From NCBI RefSeq assembly GCF_900104845.1, contig NZ_FNSR01000001.1, forward strand, positions 1,302,001-1,366,000: a stretch of 64,000 nt of DNA, in the 5' to 3' direction. Position 1 is the first letter of the stretch; each line of letters starts with the position of its first letter. The notes beneath the pieces are model-generated. The model was not told where the DNA came from. It searched no databases and was given only the letters and a program-made list of their open reading frames with translations. This document shows positions 56,993 to 64,000 of the stretch, piece after piece. This DNA comes from Paraburkholderia caballeronis (GTDB taxonomy: Bacteria > Pseudomonadota > Gammaproteobacteria > Burkholderiales > Burkholderiaceae). Made by a program: the position numbers and the translations under genes.

Positions 56993-57754
56993 TCAGCGCG
57001 ACTGGCGCTGCGGCACGTTGCGCGCCGGCGGCGAGAAGAAGTTGCGCAGCCACGACGCGAGCCGCGTGAACATGTCGTCCGGCTCCTCGACGAAGATTTC
57101 CGGCTTCAGGAGGCGCATGTACTCCATGATCTGTTGCGCTTCCTGCTTCTGGAACGCGCCGTGCGTGATCGCGAGCCGCAGCAGCCCGCGCAGCTCGCCG
57201 AGCCGTTCGCGCGCGACGCTGCCGGTGCTCGATTCGCACGCGAGCTTCGCCTCGTAGATCCGCTGGCGCAGCGACTCCGACAGCCGCCACGCGGGCGTCT
57301 GCATCTGCTCTTCGAGCGCCTGGATGTCTTGCGCGGCCGACTTGATCTGCGACGCGAGCGGATCGATCAGCGATTCGTCGGCCTGCGCCTCGTTGACGAT
57401 CGCGGTTGCCCAGTCGCGGCACTGCTTCGCGAGTTCGTCCGGCGTCCACTCGGGGCGCGACGCGAAACCGAATCCGAACTGCGCGGCCTGACGCATCAGG
57501 ATGGCGACCACATCGGGGAATTCCTTGTCGAGCGTGCGCTTCGCCCACGCGTACTGGCCGCCCTGCAACATGCGCTGCACCGCGTTCTCGGTGAGCGGCA
57601 CCATGTTGTCGAGCAGCTTCGCGCGCAGGAAGTCCTCGAACGAAGGCGTCGCGAAGTGCGGATCGAGCTTCAGCGACACGCGCAGGAACGCGTCGAAGTC
57701 CTTGCGCAGCGACGAGATCGTTTCGTCCGTCAGTTTGAGGGTGATGTTCCCCAT
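56993..57754 (-). CDS. Conserved protein of unknown function
   Basis: 253 residues, mostly alpha-helical by composition, with no signal peptide or membrane segment. It begins MGNITLKLTDETISSLRKDF, and contains a helical stretch around EEQMQTPAWRLSESLRQRIYEAKLACES. No domain was recognised. The ATG at 57754 has weak upstream purines. It is convergent with the helicase and isolated from other genes. Confidence 0.75.
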   Translation of the reverse strand: MGNITLKLTDETISSLRKDFDAFLRVSLKLDPHFATPSFEDFLRAKLLDNMVPLTENAVQRMLQGGQYAWAKRTLDKEFPDVVAILMRQAAQFGFGFASRPEWTPDELAKQCRDWATAIVNEAQADESLIDPLASQIKSAAQDIQALEEQMQTPAWRLSESLRQRIYEAKLACESSTGSVARERLGELRGLLRLAITHGAFQKQEAQQIMEYMRLLKPEIFVEEPDDMFTRLASWLRNFFSPPARNVPQRQSR

Positions 57755-58040
57755 GTTGTTGCCCCGTGTGGTCGTTGCCGCCGGCTGGCTTGCAGACTGC
57801 GGCGAGCCCGGCGGGCGACGCCGGGCGATGCGGCAGGCGCCGCATGACCGCGCGGCCGTCGACGAGCGACGGACGGCGCGGCCGAACGGGCCTCAACGGG
57901 TTTAACGGCGGGGGGGAGCGAAACTTGAGCGTTGGGGTTAGGGGCGTTGCTCGGGTGTTCCGGCGGCATGTTTTTTGGGCAGCGGTGACGAGGTGGCGGT
58001 GGAATTCGCCGGCCGTCCCGGCCTCGCCCTCGCTCTCGCC

Positions 58041-58364
58041 CTACCGCAGCACGACGCCCTGCCAGACGAAGAACACCGCCAGCCCGACCGCGATCGTCAG
58101 CAGCGGCCGCTTCGTGATCGCGCTGACGGCGATCGCCGCGAGCGCGCCGACGAGTTGCGGGTTGCGCCAGCTCAGTTCCGCGCCGTGACCGTGCGGCGAC
58201 ACCGCCATCGGCACGATGATCGCGGTCAGCACGGTGACCGGCACGAAACCGAGCGCGGTGCGCACGAGCGGCGGAAATACGAGCCGCTCGCCGAGTACGA
58301 ATACCGCGGTGCGGATCAGCCACGTGATCGCAGCCATCCCGGCGATCAGCAACACGTAGTTCAT
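58041..58364 (-). CDS. azlD: Branched-chain amino acid export protein AzlD family
   Basis: 107 residues with four hydrophobic helices (for example MNYVLLIAGMAAITWLIRT and LLTIAVGLAVFFVWQGV). It is the small subunit of AzlCD-type exporters and overlaps the azlC-like gene by 4 bp (ATGA), a conserved feature. Substrate by family: branched-chain amino acids or analogues. Confidence 0.9.
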   Translation of the reverse strand: MNYVLLIAGMAAITWLIRTAVFVLGERLVFPPLVRTALGFVPVTVLTAIIVPMAVSPHGHGAELSWRNPQLVGALAAIAVSAITKRPLLTIAVGLAVFFVWQGVVLR

Positions 58365-59095
58365 CGGCGTGCCTCCGTCGCCGGAACGCGCGCGCCGCGC
58401 GGCAACGACAGCGCGACGCCGACCGCGACGCCCGCGAGCACCGCGCCGAGCAGCCCCAGTTTGTACGGCCAGTCCTGCCAGAAGAACGCGAGCGCGCCGG
58501 CGGTCACGGCCGCCGCGAGGTAGCGCAGCGCGACGAGCTGCGGCACGACGATCGCGATGAACGTCGCGACCATCGCGAAGTCGAGGCCGAGCGACTGGAG
58601 CCCCGGGAACGCCGCGCCGAACAGCAGGCCGACGACGGTCCAGAGCTGCCAGTTCACGTACATCGCGACGCCGGAGCCGAGGAAGTGATATGGCGAGACG
58701 TCGTCGCCGGGCGGACGGCGGCGGAAATGCGCCCACGCGACCGCGAACACCTCGTCGGTGAGCAGCCCGCCGAGCACGAGCCGCCAGCGCAGCGGCAGGT
58801 GCGACACGTACGGCGCGAGCGTCGCGCTGTACAGCACGTGGCGCAGGTTCACGATCAGCGTCGTCGCCCAGACGACCGCGAAGCTCGCATTCGATGCGAT
58901 CAGCCCGAGCGCGATGAATTGCGCGGAGCCGGCGAACACGGCGAGCGACATCATCTGGCCGTGCCACGGCGACAGCGGGCCGGACGCGACGAGCGTGCCG
59001 AAGATCACGCCGAACGGGGCGGCGCCGACCATCATCGGGATCGTGTCGCGGGCGCCGGCGACGAATTCCTGGAAACGGGCGGGATGCGGGGTCAA
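58361..59095 (-). CDS. azlC: Branched-chain amino acid export protein AzlC family
   Basis: 244 residues, large subunit of AzlCD; hydrophobic throughout, with the family region GAAPFGVIFGTLVASGPLSPW and VFAGSAQFIALGLIA (about residues 24-70). The start is TTG at 59095 with a perfect AGGAGG eight bases upstream; the next in-frame ATG is inside the conserved region, so TTG is the likely start. azlD is translationally coupled behind it. An AraC-type regulator is encoded nearby on the same strand. Confidence 0.92.
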   Translation of the reverse strand: MTPHPARFQEFVAGARDTIPMMVGAAPFGVIFGTLVASGPLSPWHGQMMSLAVFAGSAQFIALGLIASNASFAVVWATTLIVNLRHVLYSATLAPYVSHLPLRWRLVLGGLLTDEVFAVAWAHFRRRPPGDDVSPYHFLGSGVAMYVNWQLWTVVGLLFGAAFPGLQSLGLDFAMVATFIAIVVPQLVALRYLAAAVTAGALAFFWQDWPYKLGLLGAVLAGVAVGVALSLPRGARVPATEARR

Positions 59096-59259
59096 GCTGT
59101 CCTCCTGATGCGGGATCGCAGCTTAGCGGGTTGCGCGGCGGGTGGCTTGTACGTTCTTGCGGGTGGGCGGGTGCCTGACGGGAGGGGGCAGGTTGGCGTG
59201 GCGGCCGGCATGCGGTTGTGACGCGATGGCCGAAGGCGGTGATCGCGGACTTACGCTGC

Positions 59260-59294
59260 GGCGAACGGCGAACGGCGAACGGCGAACGGCGAAC
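59260..59294. repeat. Heptamer repeat: 5 x GGCGAAC
   Basis: Five perfect GGCGAAC units between the azlC and AraC-type genes. Same unit as the array at 45715. Confidence 0.9.
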
Positions 59295-59349
59295 GGCGAA
59301 CGCGTTGCCGGGCCATATCAACGCCCGACACTGCAACGCTTCCCGCGCA

Positions 59350-60225
59350 TCACGACGACTGCCAGCGCCCCGGCGGCACGCCGAACACCCGCCTGAAGTG
59401 CCGCGTGAAATGGCTCTGATCCGTGAAACCGGTCGCGGCCGCGACGTCCGCGACCAATGCCCCCGCGCGCAGCGGTCCGAGCGCGCGTTGCAGCCGGACC
59501 TGCGTGCGCCATGCGTGCGGCGGCAGGCCGGTCGCCTGCGTGAACAGCCGCGTCGCGTGGAACGGCGACAGTCCGACCGCATCCGCGAGATCGGCGACGC
59601 GCATCGGCGCGGTCATGTCGGTCGCGAGCCGCTCTTTCATCGTCTCGACGCGCGGATCGTTCGCAATCGGCCGCAGCGGTTCGGGGCGCGTGCGCGCGTA
59701 ACGGACCAGCAGGGTCGACAACGCATCGAGCAGCGCCCCTTCGACGGCCAGCGAATCCATGCCGGCTTCGTCGGCCGCGATCCCGCGAAAACCGCCGCGC
59801 TGATCCGCATCCGCTTCCAGCAGCCGATGCGCGCGCGACAGCCGGTGCGCGAGATCGAGGTCGCGGATCACGTCCGCGCCGAACCACGGCAGCGGTTGCG
59901 CGCGGCCGGCGACATCCGCCGCGAGGCCGTGCATGAACTCGATCGGCGCGTACATCACGCGATAACGCCAGCCTTCGTCGACCGCGCGCGACCCGGTGTG
60001 CAATTCGCCGGGGTTGATGACCGGCACGCTGCCGGCCTCCGCGACGTATTCGCTGCCGAGATAACGAAAGCTCTCCGCGCCGTCCTCGATCACCGGAATC
60101 GTGTACGCGTCGTGCCAGTGCGGCGTGAACGCGTGGTCGTGATACTCGGCGGTGAGCAGGTCCGCGCCGGGCAGCAACGGCGTGCGCCAGTAGCGGGCGG
60201 AATCGCGGAATCGGGTGGCGGTCAT
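59350..60225 (-). CDS. AraC-family transcriptional regulator
   Basis: 291 residues. The N-terminal half is an AraC arabinose-binding-like cupin (HDHAFTPHWHDAYTIPVIEDG, about residues 29-49). The C-terminal half has two helix-turn-helices: MRVADLADAVGLSPFHATRLFTQ and VADVAAATGFTDQSHFTRHFRRVFG. Regulators of this subgroup often control neighbouring AzlCD-type exporters; that is inferred from position. ATG 60225. Confidence 0.88.
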   Translation of the reverse strand: MTATRFRDSARYWRTPLLPGADLLTAEYHDHAFTPHWHDAYTIPVIEDGAESFRYLGSEYVAEAGSVPVINPGELHTGSRAVDEGWRYRVMYAPIEFMHGLAADVAGRAQPLPWFGADVIRDLDLAHRLSRAHRLLEADADQRGGFRGIAADEAGMDSLAVEGALLDALSTLLVRYARTRPEPLRPIANDPRVETMKERLATDMTAPMRVADLADAVGLSPFHATRLFTQATGLPPHAWRTQVRLQRALGPLRAGALVADVAAATGFTDQSHFTRHFRRVFGVPPGRWQSS

Positions 60226-60284
60226 GATCGGAGCGCGGTGCAGGGCGTCAGTGTAGCGCGCTCGCGCGGCCACAACGGGGGGGC

Positions 60285-60779
60285 TTACTTGAGCGGAATC
60301 GTCGTGCCGGACGGCATCGCCACGGCGGTCACGCTGTTCTTCGCGCTGCCGCTTGCGATCCGGTCGCTGTACGTCAGATAGACGAGCGCGTTGCGCTTCG
60401 CATCGACGACGCGCACCACGTGCAGCGTCTTGAAGACGAACGACATGCGTTCGGTGAACACGTCCGACTGCTGCTTCAGCGGGCCGGAGAAGCGGATGTC
60501 GCCGACCTGCCGGCACGCGATCGACGCCTCGGTCGGGTCTTCCGCGAGCCCGAGCGTGCCCTTGACGCCGCCCGTCCGCGCGCGCGACACATAGCAGGTG
60601 ACGCCCTGGACCTGCGGATCGTCGTATGCCTCGACGACCACGCGATCGGAGCCGGTGAAGCGGAAGTTCGTGTTGACGCTGCCGATTTCCTCCGCGTGCG
60701 CGGCGGCGAACGGAACCAGGCACGCGGCGAATGCGGACGCGCATGCGCGGGACGGCGAAAGGCGGCGGACGGTGTTCAT
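60285..60779 (-). CDS. creA: CreA-family protein
   Basis: 164 residues with a signal peptide (residues 1-28, AHA-EE) and the CreA domain: [36 protein letters not shown] and [21 protein letters not shown] periplasmic protein of unknown function in proteobacteria. ATG 60779 opens directly on the signal peptide; in-frame sequence further upstream is not homologous. Confidence 0.9.
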   Translation of the reverse strand: MNTVRRLSPSRACASAFAACLVPFAAAHAEEIGSVNTNFRFTGSDRVVVEAYDDPQVQGVTCYVSRARTGGVKGTLGLAEDPTEASIACRQVGDIRFSGPLKQQSDVFTERMSFVFKTLHVVRVVDAKRNALVYLTYSDRIASGSAKNSVTAVAMPSGTTIPLK

Positions 60780-60934
60780 GCGGATTCCCGTAAATGACGA
60801 AGCGCCATTATCCGGCAGCGCGGCTGCTTTGCCGCGGACAGGCGAGGAGGTATCGGGCGAAGCCGTGACGCGGCTCGCGAAACGCGCGTCAAAAAGAACG
60901 ACGCGCAGGCCATGGCACAAAAGGAATGACGCAA

Positions 60935-60968
60935 AGAAAAAAGGGATTGCGCCTATGCGCAATCCCTT
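60935..60968 (-). terminator. Terminator downstream of tRNA-Asn (copy 2)
   Basis: AAGGGATTGCGC (60941-60952) pairs with GCGCAATCCCTT (60957-60968) around a CTAT loop. On the minus strand it is followed by TTTTTTCTTT, so it ends the tRNA transcript. Confidence 0.9.
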
Positions 60969-60976
60969 CGATATCT

Positions 60977-61052
60977 TGGCTCCCCGACCTGGGCTCGAAC
61001 CAGGGACCTACGGATTAACAGTCCGGCGCTCTACCGACTGAGCTATCGGGGA
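60977..61052 (-). tRNA. tRNA-Asn (anticodon GTT), copy 2
   Basis: 76 nt including an encoded CCA, with acceptor stem TCCCCGA/TCGGGGA and T loop GGTTCGAACC. The anticodon loop reads CTGTTAA, anticodon GTT (asparagine). Identical to the copy at 61128-61203. Confidence 0.95.
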
Positions 61053-61074
61053 ACAGCAGTACAACCTTTCACTA

Positions 61075-61108
61075 CATAAAAAAGCCCGTTGTGGTTAACG
61101 GGCTTTTG
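61075..61108 (-). terminator. Terminator between the two tRNA-Asn genes
   Basis: AAAAGCCCGTT and AACGGGCTTTT form an 11-bp stem. On the minus strand six T residues follow it, so each tRNA has its own terminator. Confidence 0.88.
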
Positions 61109-61127
61109 CATATCGTTGCCAGTATTT

Positions 61128-61203
61128 TGGCTCCCCGACCTGGGCTCGAACCAGGGACCTACGGATTAACAGTCCGGCGCTCTACCGACTGAGCTATCGG
61201 GGA
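61128..61203 (-). tRNA. tRNA-Asn (anticodon GTT), copy 1
   Basis: 76 nt including the encoded CCA, identical in sequence to the copy at 60977-61052. The two are in the same direction, separated by 75 bp containing a terminator, so they look like an old tandem duplication. Confidence 0.95.
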
Positions 61204-61291
61204 TCAACAAAAGCAGAGAAGCGAGATTCTATGAGGTGCGCGGCAGTCTGTCAATAGCTCGCGCACTGCCGTTCGCGGGACGGGCCGGCGC

Positions 61292-61615
61292 TCAGCGTTC
61301 GAGCAGCGACAGCTTGTCCTTCACGTCCTTGAACTCGTCGGCCTCGGGCAGCGGCGACTTCGTCTTCGTGATGCTGGGCCAGTTCTTCGCGAGGTCGGCG
61401 TTCAGTTCGATGAACTGCTGCTGGTCGCCCGGCACGTCCTCTTCGGCATAAATCGCGTTCACCGGACATTCGGCGACGCACACGGCGCAGTCGATGCATT
61501 CGTCCGGATCGATCGCGAGGAAGTTGGGACCTTCGCGAAAGCAGTCCACCGGGCACACATCGACACAGTCGGTATAGCGGCACTTGATGCAGCTTTCGGT
61601 CACAACGTGAGTCAT
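61292..61615 (-). CDS. fdxA: Seven-iron ferredoxin (3Fe-4S, 4Fe-4S)
   Basis: 107 residues. Cluster ligands are in [18 protein letters not shown] (residues 9-26) and [13 protein letters not shown] (about residues 40-52). The first motif has the extra spacing of FdxA-type 7Fe ferredoxins, and the acidic C-terminal tail is typical. It is an electron carrier in the cytosol; the partner is unknown. Divergent from pncB across 306 bp, an arrangement common in Burkholderiales. Confidence 0.93.
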   Translation of the reverse strand: MTHVVTESCIKCRYTDCVDVCPVDCFREGPNFLAIDPDECIDCAVCVAECPVNAIYAEEDVPGDQQQFIELNADLAKNWPSITKTKSPLPEADEFKDVKDKLSLLER

Positions 61616-61921
61616 TCAGGCAACTCCTGCATGCGGTATCGTGGGATGGCGATTATCGTGGGTTGGCGATCCGCCGAAACCGGTATTGTAACGTAACGCG
61701 AAAACTCCCATCGAGCGGCCCGCGGGCGCGCTTAGATCGTTTCGTGATTAGTTTATGGGCCTGGTTTATCGGCGGCGTGCTTGTCCCTGCCGCTTGCGGG
61801 GTCGGGTGCGTAGCGCGGTGGGCGCGCACGCATTCGGGTAACATGGGCGCACCCGACGCGCACGCGGTCCATCGACGGGAACGATGCGCGCGCTGTCCGT
61901 CCGCAGTCCGGCTGGCTCATC
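61616..61921. other. Divergent promoter region of fdxA and pncB
   Basis: 306 bp. On the minus strand TACAAT (about 61684-61689) is a possible -10 for fdxA. A short A/T-rich stretch near 61735-61770 may serve pncB. No RNA, repeat or additional gene was seen. Confidence 0.55.
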
Positions 61922-63124
61922 ATGATCATTACTTCGCTGCTCGATACCGATCTGTACAAATTCACGATGATGCAGGTGGTACTGCATCATTTCCCCGCCG
62001 CCAGCGTCGAGTACCGGTTCCGCTGCCGCACGCCGAACGTCGATCTCGTGCCGTACGTGGACGAGATCCGCGACGAGATCCGCAAGCTGTGCAAGCTGCG
62101 TTTCACCGAAGACGAACTCGACTACCTGCGCCTGCTGCGCTTCATGAAGAGCGACTTCATCGACTTCCTCGCGCTCTTCCAGCTCAACGAAAAGTACATC
62201 TCCGTCACGCCGTCGCCGAAGGGCAACGGCGAGATCGACATCGAGATCGTCGGGCCGTGGCTGCACACGATCCTGTTCGAGATCCCGGTGCTCGCGATCG
62301 TCAACGAGGTGTACTTCCGCAACACCCAGCAGCATCCGCACTACGCGGAAGGCCGCGAGCGGCTGCGCACGAAGATCGAGCTGCTCGGCGCGAAACCCGA
62401 GTTCGCGGACTGCAAGATCGCCGACTACGGCACGCGCCGGCGCTTCTCGAAGCGCTGGCACGAAGAGGTGATCCTCACGCTGAAGGACGATCTCGGCGAG
62501 CAGTTCGCCGGCACGAGCAACGTCTATTACGCGATGAAGCACGGTCTGACGCCGCTCGGCACGATGGCGCACGAGTATCTGCAGGCGTGTCAGGCGCTGG
62601 GACCCAGGCTGCGCGACTCGCAGATCTACGGCTTCGAGATGTGGGCGAAGGAATATCGCGGCGACCTCGGCATCGCGCTGTCCGACGTGTACGGAATGCA
62701 GGCGTTCCTGCGCGACTTCGACATGTACTTCTGCAAGCTGTTCGACGGCGCGCGCCACGATTCCGGCGATCCGTTCGACTGGGGCGAGCGTCTCTTGAAG
62801 CACTACGAGGAGAACCGCTGCGACCCGCGCACGAAGACGATGATCTTCTCGGACGCGCTCGACATCCCGAAGGTGCTGCGCCTGTACGAGCGTTTTCGCG
62901 GCCGCTGCAAACTCGCGTTCGGCGTCGGCACGAACCTCACGAACGACCTCGGCTACCAGCCGTTGCAGATCGTCATCAAGATGGTCCGCTGCAACGGCCA
63001 GCCGGTCGCGAAGCTGTCCGACTCGCCGGGCAAGAACATGTGCGACGACAGGGCGTATCTCGCGTATCTGCGCCAGGTGTTCGGCATCGAGCAGCCGGTG
63101 GAAGAGGAGTTCGCCGGCAAGTAG
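61922..63124 (+). CDS. pncB: Nicotinate phosphoribosyltransferase
   Basis: 400 residues. It makes nicotinate mononucleotide from nicotinate and PRPP with ATP, for NAD salvage. The N terminus [20 protein letters not shown] and the regions [24 protein letters not shown] and [12 protein letters not shown] (phosphate contacts) are diagnostic. The ATG at 61922 is followed by the usual N terminus. Length matches E. coli PncB. Confidence 0.95.
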   Translation: MIITSLLDTDLYKFTMMQVVLHHFPAASVEYRFRCRTPNVDLVPYVDEIRDEIRKLCKLRFTEDELDYLRLLRFMKSDFIDFLALFQLNEKYISVTPSPKGNGEIDIEIVGPWLHTILFEIPVLAIVNEVYFRNTQQHPHYAEGRERLRTKIELLGAKPEFADCKIADYGTRRRFSKRWHEEVILTLKDDLGEQFAGTSNVYYAMKHGLTPLGTMAHEYLQACQALGPRLRDSQIYGFEMWAKEYRGDLGIALSDVYGMQAFLRDFDMYFCKLFDGARHDSGDPFDWGERLLKHYEENRCDPRTKTMIFSDALDIPKVLRLYERFRGRCKLAFGVGTNLTNDLGYQPLQIVIKMVRCNGQPVAKLSDSPGKNMCDDRAYLAYLRQVFGIEQPVEEEFAGK

Positions 63125-63226
63125 CGGCGGCACGCCCCACCCGCGGACCGCGAAAGGCGCGCCGGTATAATCGGCGCGACCTGCTTTTCTTCTTCGACCC
63201 GCAACCGATACGACACGAGGATCGCC

Positions 63227-63889
63227 ATGGACACGACGGCCGCCCGCCGCAGCATACTCGCGCGCATCCGCGCCGCGCAGGGCCGCGATGCGACGCCCGC
63301 CGCGCACGAGCGGGAAGCCGTGGCGGAGTATCTCGCGCGTCATCCGCAGGGGCCGCGTCCCACGTTGCCCGACGACCTCGTCGCGCGTTTCGTCGAGCAG
63401 GCGCAGAAGATGTCGACGACCGTCGATCAGGTCGAAGGCCTCGCGGCGGCGCCGGCCGCGGTGCAGCGTTATCTCGCGTCGCATGGCCTGCCGCTGCGCG
63501 CGATCGCGTGGCAGACGCTCGCGTCGCTCGACTGGTCCGCGGAAAACCTCGCAGTCGAATTCCGCAAGCCCGAGAACGACGACCTCGTCGGCATTACCGG
63601 TTGTTTTTGCGCGACCGCCGAGACCGGTTCGCTCGCGCTGCTGTCCGGCCCCGACACGTGGGCGTCCGCGGGCCTGCTGCCCGAGACGCACATCGCGATC
63701 GTGCCTGCGTCGCGCATCGTCGCCGGCCACGAGGACGCGTTCGCGTTGATTCGCGCCGAACGCGGCGAGTTGCCCCGCGCGATCAATTTCGTGTCCGGGC
63801 CATCGCGCACCGGCGACATCGAACAGACCATCATCCTCGGCGCGCACGGTCCGTATCGCGTGCATGCGATCGTCGTGCATGGCGCGTGA
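63227..63889 (+). CDS. lutC: LutC/YkgG-family protein (lactate-utilisation type)
   Basis: 220 residues with the LutC/YkgG fold: IRAAQGRDATP N-terminal arm, LVGITGCFCATAETGSLAL (about residues 121-139) and PETHIAIVPASRIVAGHEDAF. LutC belongs to the three-part LutABC L-lactate dehydrogenase; lutA and lutB are not in the window and would be outside it if present. ATG 63227 has GAGGA eight bases upstream. The last 111 bp of the window contain no clear feature. Confidence 0.88.
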   Translation: MDTTAARRSILARIRAAQGRDATPAAHEREAVAEYLARHPQGPRPTLPDDLVARFVEQAQKMSTTVDQVEGLAAAPAAVQRYLASHGLPLRAIAWQTLASLDWSAENLAVEFRKPENDDLVGITGCFCATAETGSLALLSGPDTWASAGLLPETHIAIVPASRIVAGHEDAFALIRAERGELPRAINFVSGPSRTGDIEQTIILGAHGPYRVHAIVVHGA

Positions 63890-64000
63890 GCCTCGTCTGA
63901 ACCCGGTTCGCCGCCGCGTTTCCTTCGTTGTTTCCGGACGGCCGGCGAAGAGCGCCGGCATCGCACGCTTCGGCTTGCCGCTTGCCGTCGTCTTTGCGTT

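Noticed and set aside
61766..63961. A 731-codon minus-strand frame over pncB and lutC
   Set aside because: Antisense shadow of two clear genes, without domain similarity.

Overview
The window is chromosomal DNA from a high-GC betaproteobacterium, most likely a member of the Burkholderiaceae (Burkholderia/Paraburkholderia-like). The evidence is gene content and order: lapA-lapB-ugd-heptose genes-comEA-cysM, metNIQ, etfBA plus an acyl-CoA dehydrogenase, rpsP-rimM-trmD-rplS, orn next to an M48 protease and rsgA, mog-darP-pmbA, fdxA-pncB, and the individual protein sequences. The genus cannot be fixed from the sequence alone.

Layout. 0-7 kb: envelope and LPS-precursor genes (lapA, lapB, UDP-glucose dehydrogenase, heptose kinase and epimerase), a ComEA-like protein and cysM. 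7-13 kb: lytic transglycosylase, a histone-deacetylase-fold amidohydrolase, enoyl-CoA hydratase and the methionine ABC transporter. 13-19 kb: electron transfer flavoprotein, acyl-CoA dehydrogenase, dadA and a divergent Lrp-type regulator. 19-25 kb: a radical SAM protein behind a near-consensus SOS box, the rpsP-rimM-trmD-rplS operon, a CoA-pyrophosphatase-type NUDIX protein and a CobD/CbiB-like membrane protein. 25-31.7 kb: housekeeping genes (rsgA, M48 protease, orn, mog, darP, pmbA, folA).

31.8-42.1 kb is the accessory highlight: a seven-gene minus-strand operon whose order and features match a functional-amyloid (Fap) system. It encodes two small secreted proteins, a FapB-like and a FapC-like repeat protein, a C39-type periplasmic peptidase (FapD), a FapE-like protein and a coiled-coil plus beta-barrel outer-membrane protein (FapF). 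Two paralogous sigma-54 activators lacking a normal receiver domain bracket it, one at the end of the operon and one divergent at its head. There is a good -24/-12 promoter in front of the first gene, an inverted repeat about 75 bp upstream that could be the enhancer, and an array of six 49-bp hairpin units between fapC and fapD. The block separates folA from thyA.

42-64 kb: thyA, small regulators (ArsR, GlxA-like, AraC), a thioesterase, fumC, a PLD-family lipoprotein, a BASS transporter, a MATE pump, an S4 protein, a UvrD-like helicase behind a second SOS-like box, azlCD, creA, two tandem identical tRNA-Asn genes, fdxA, pncB and lutC. Three intergenic microsatellites share the core GGCGAAC: 23 heptamers, 23 perfect octamers and 5 heptamers.
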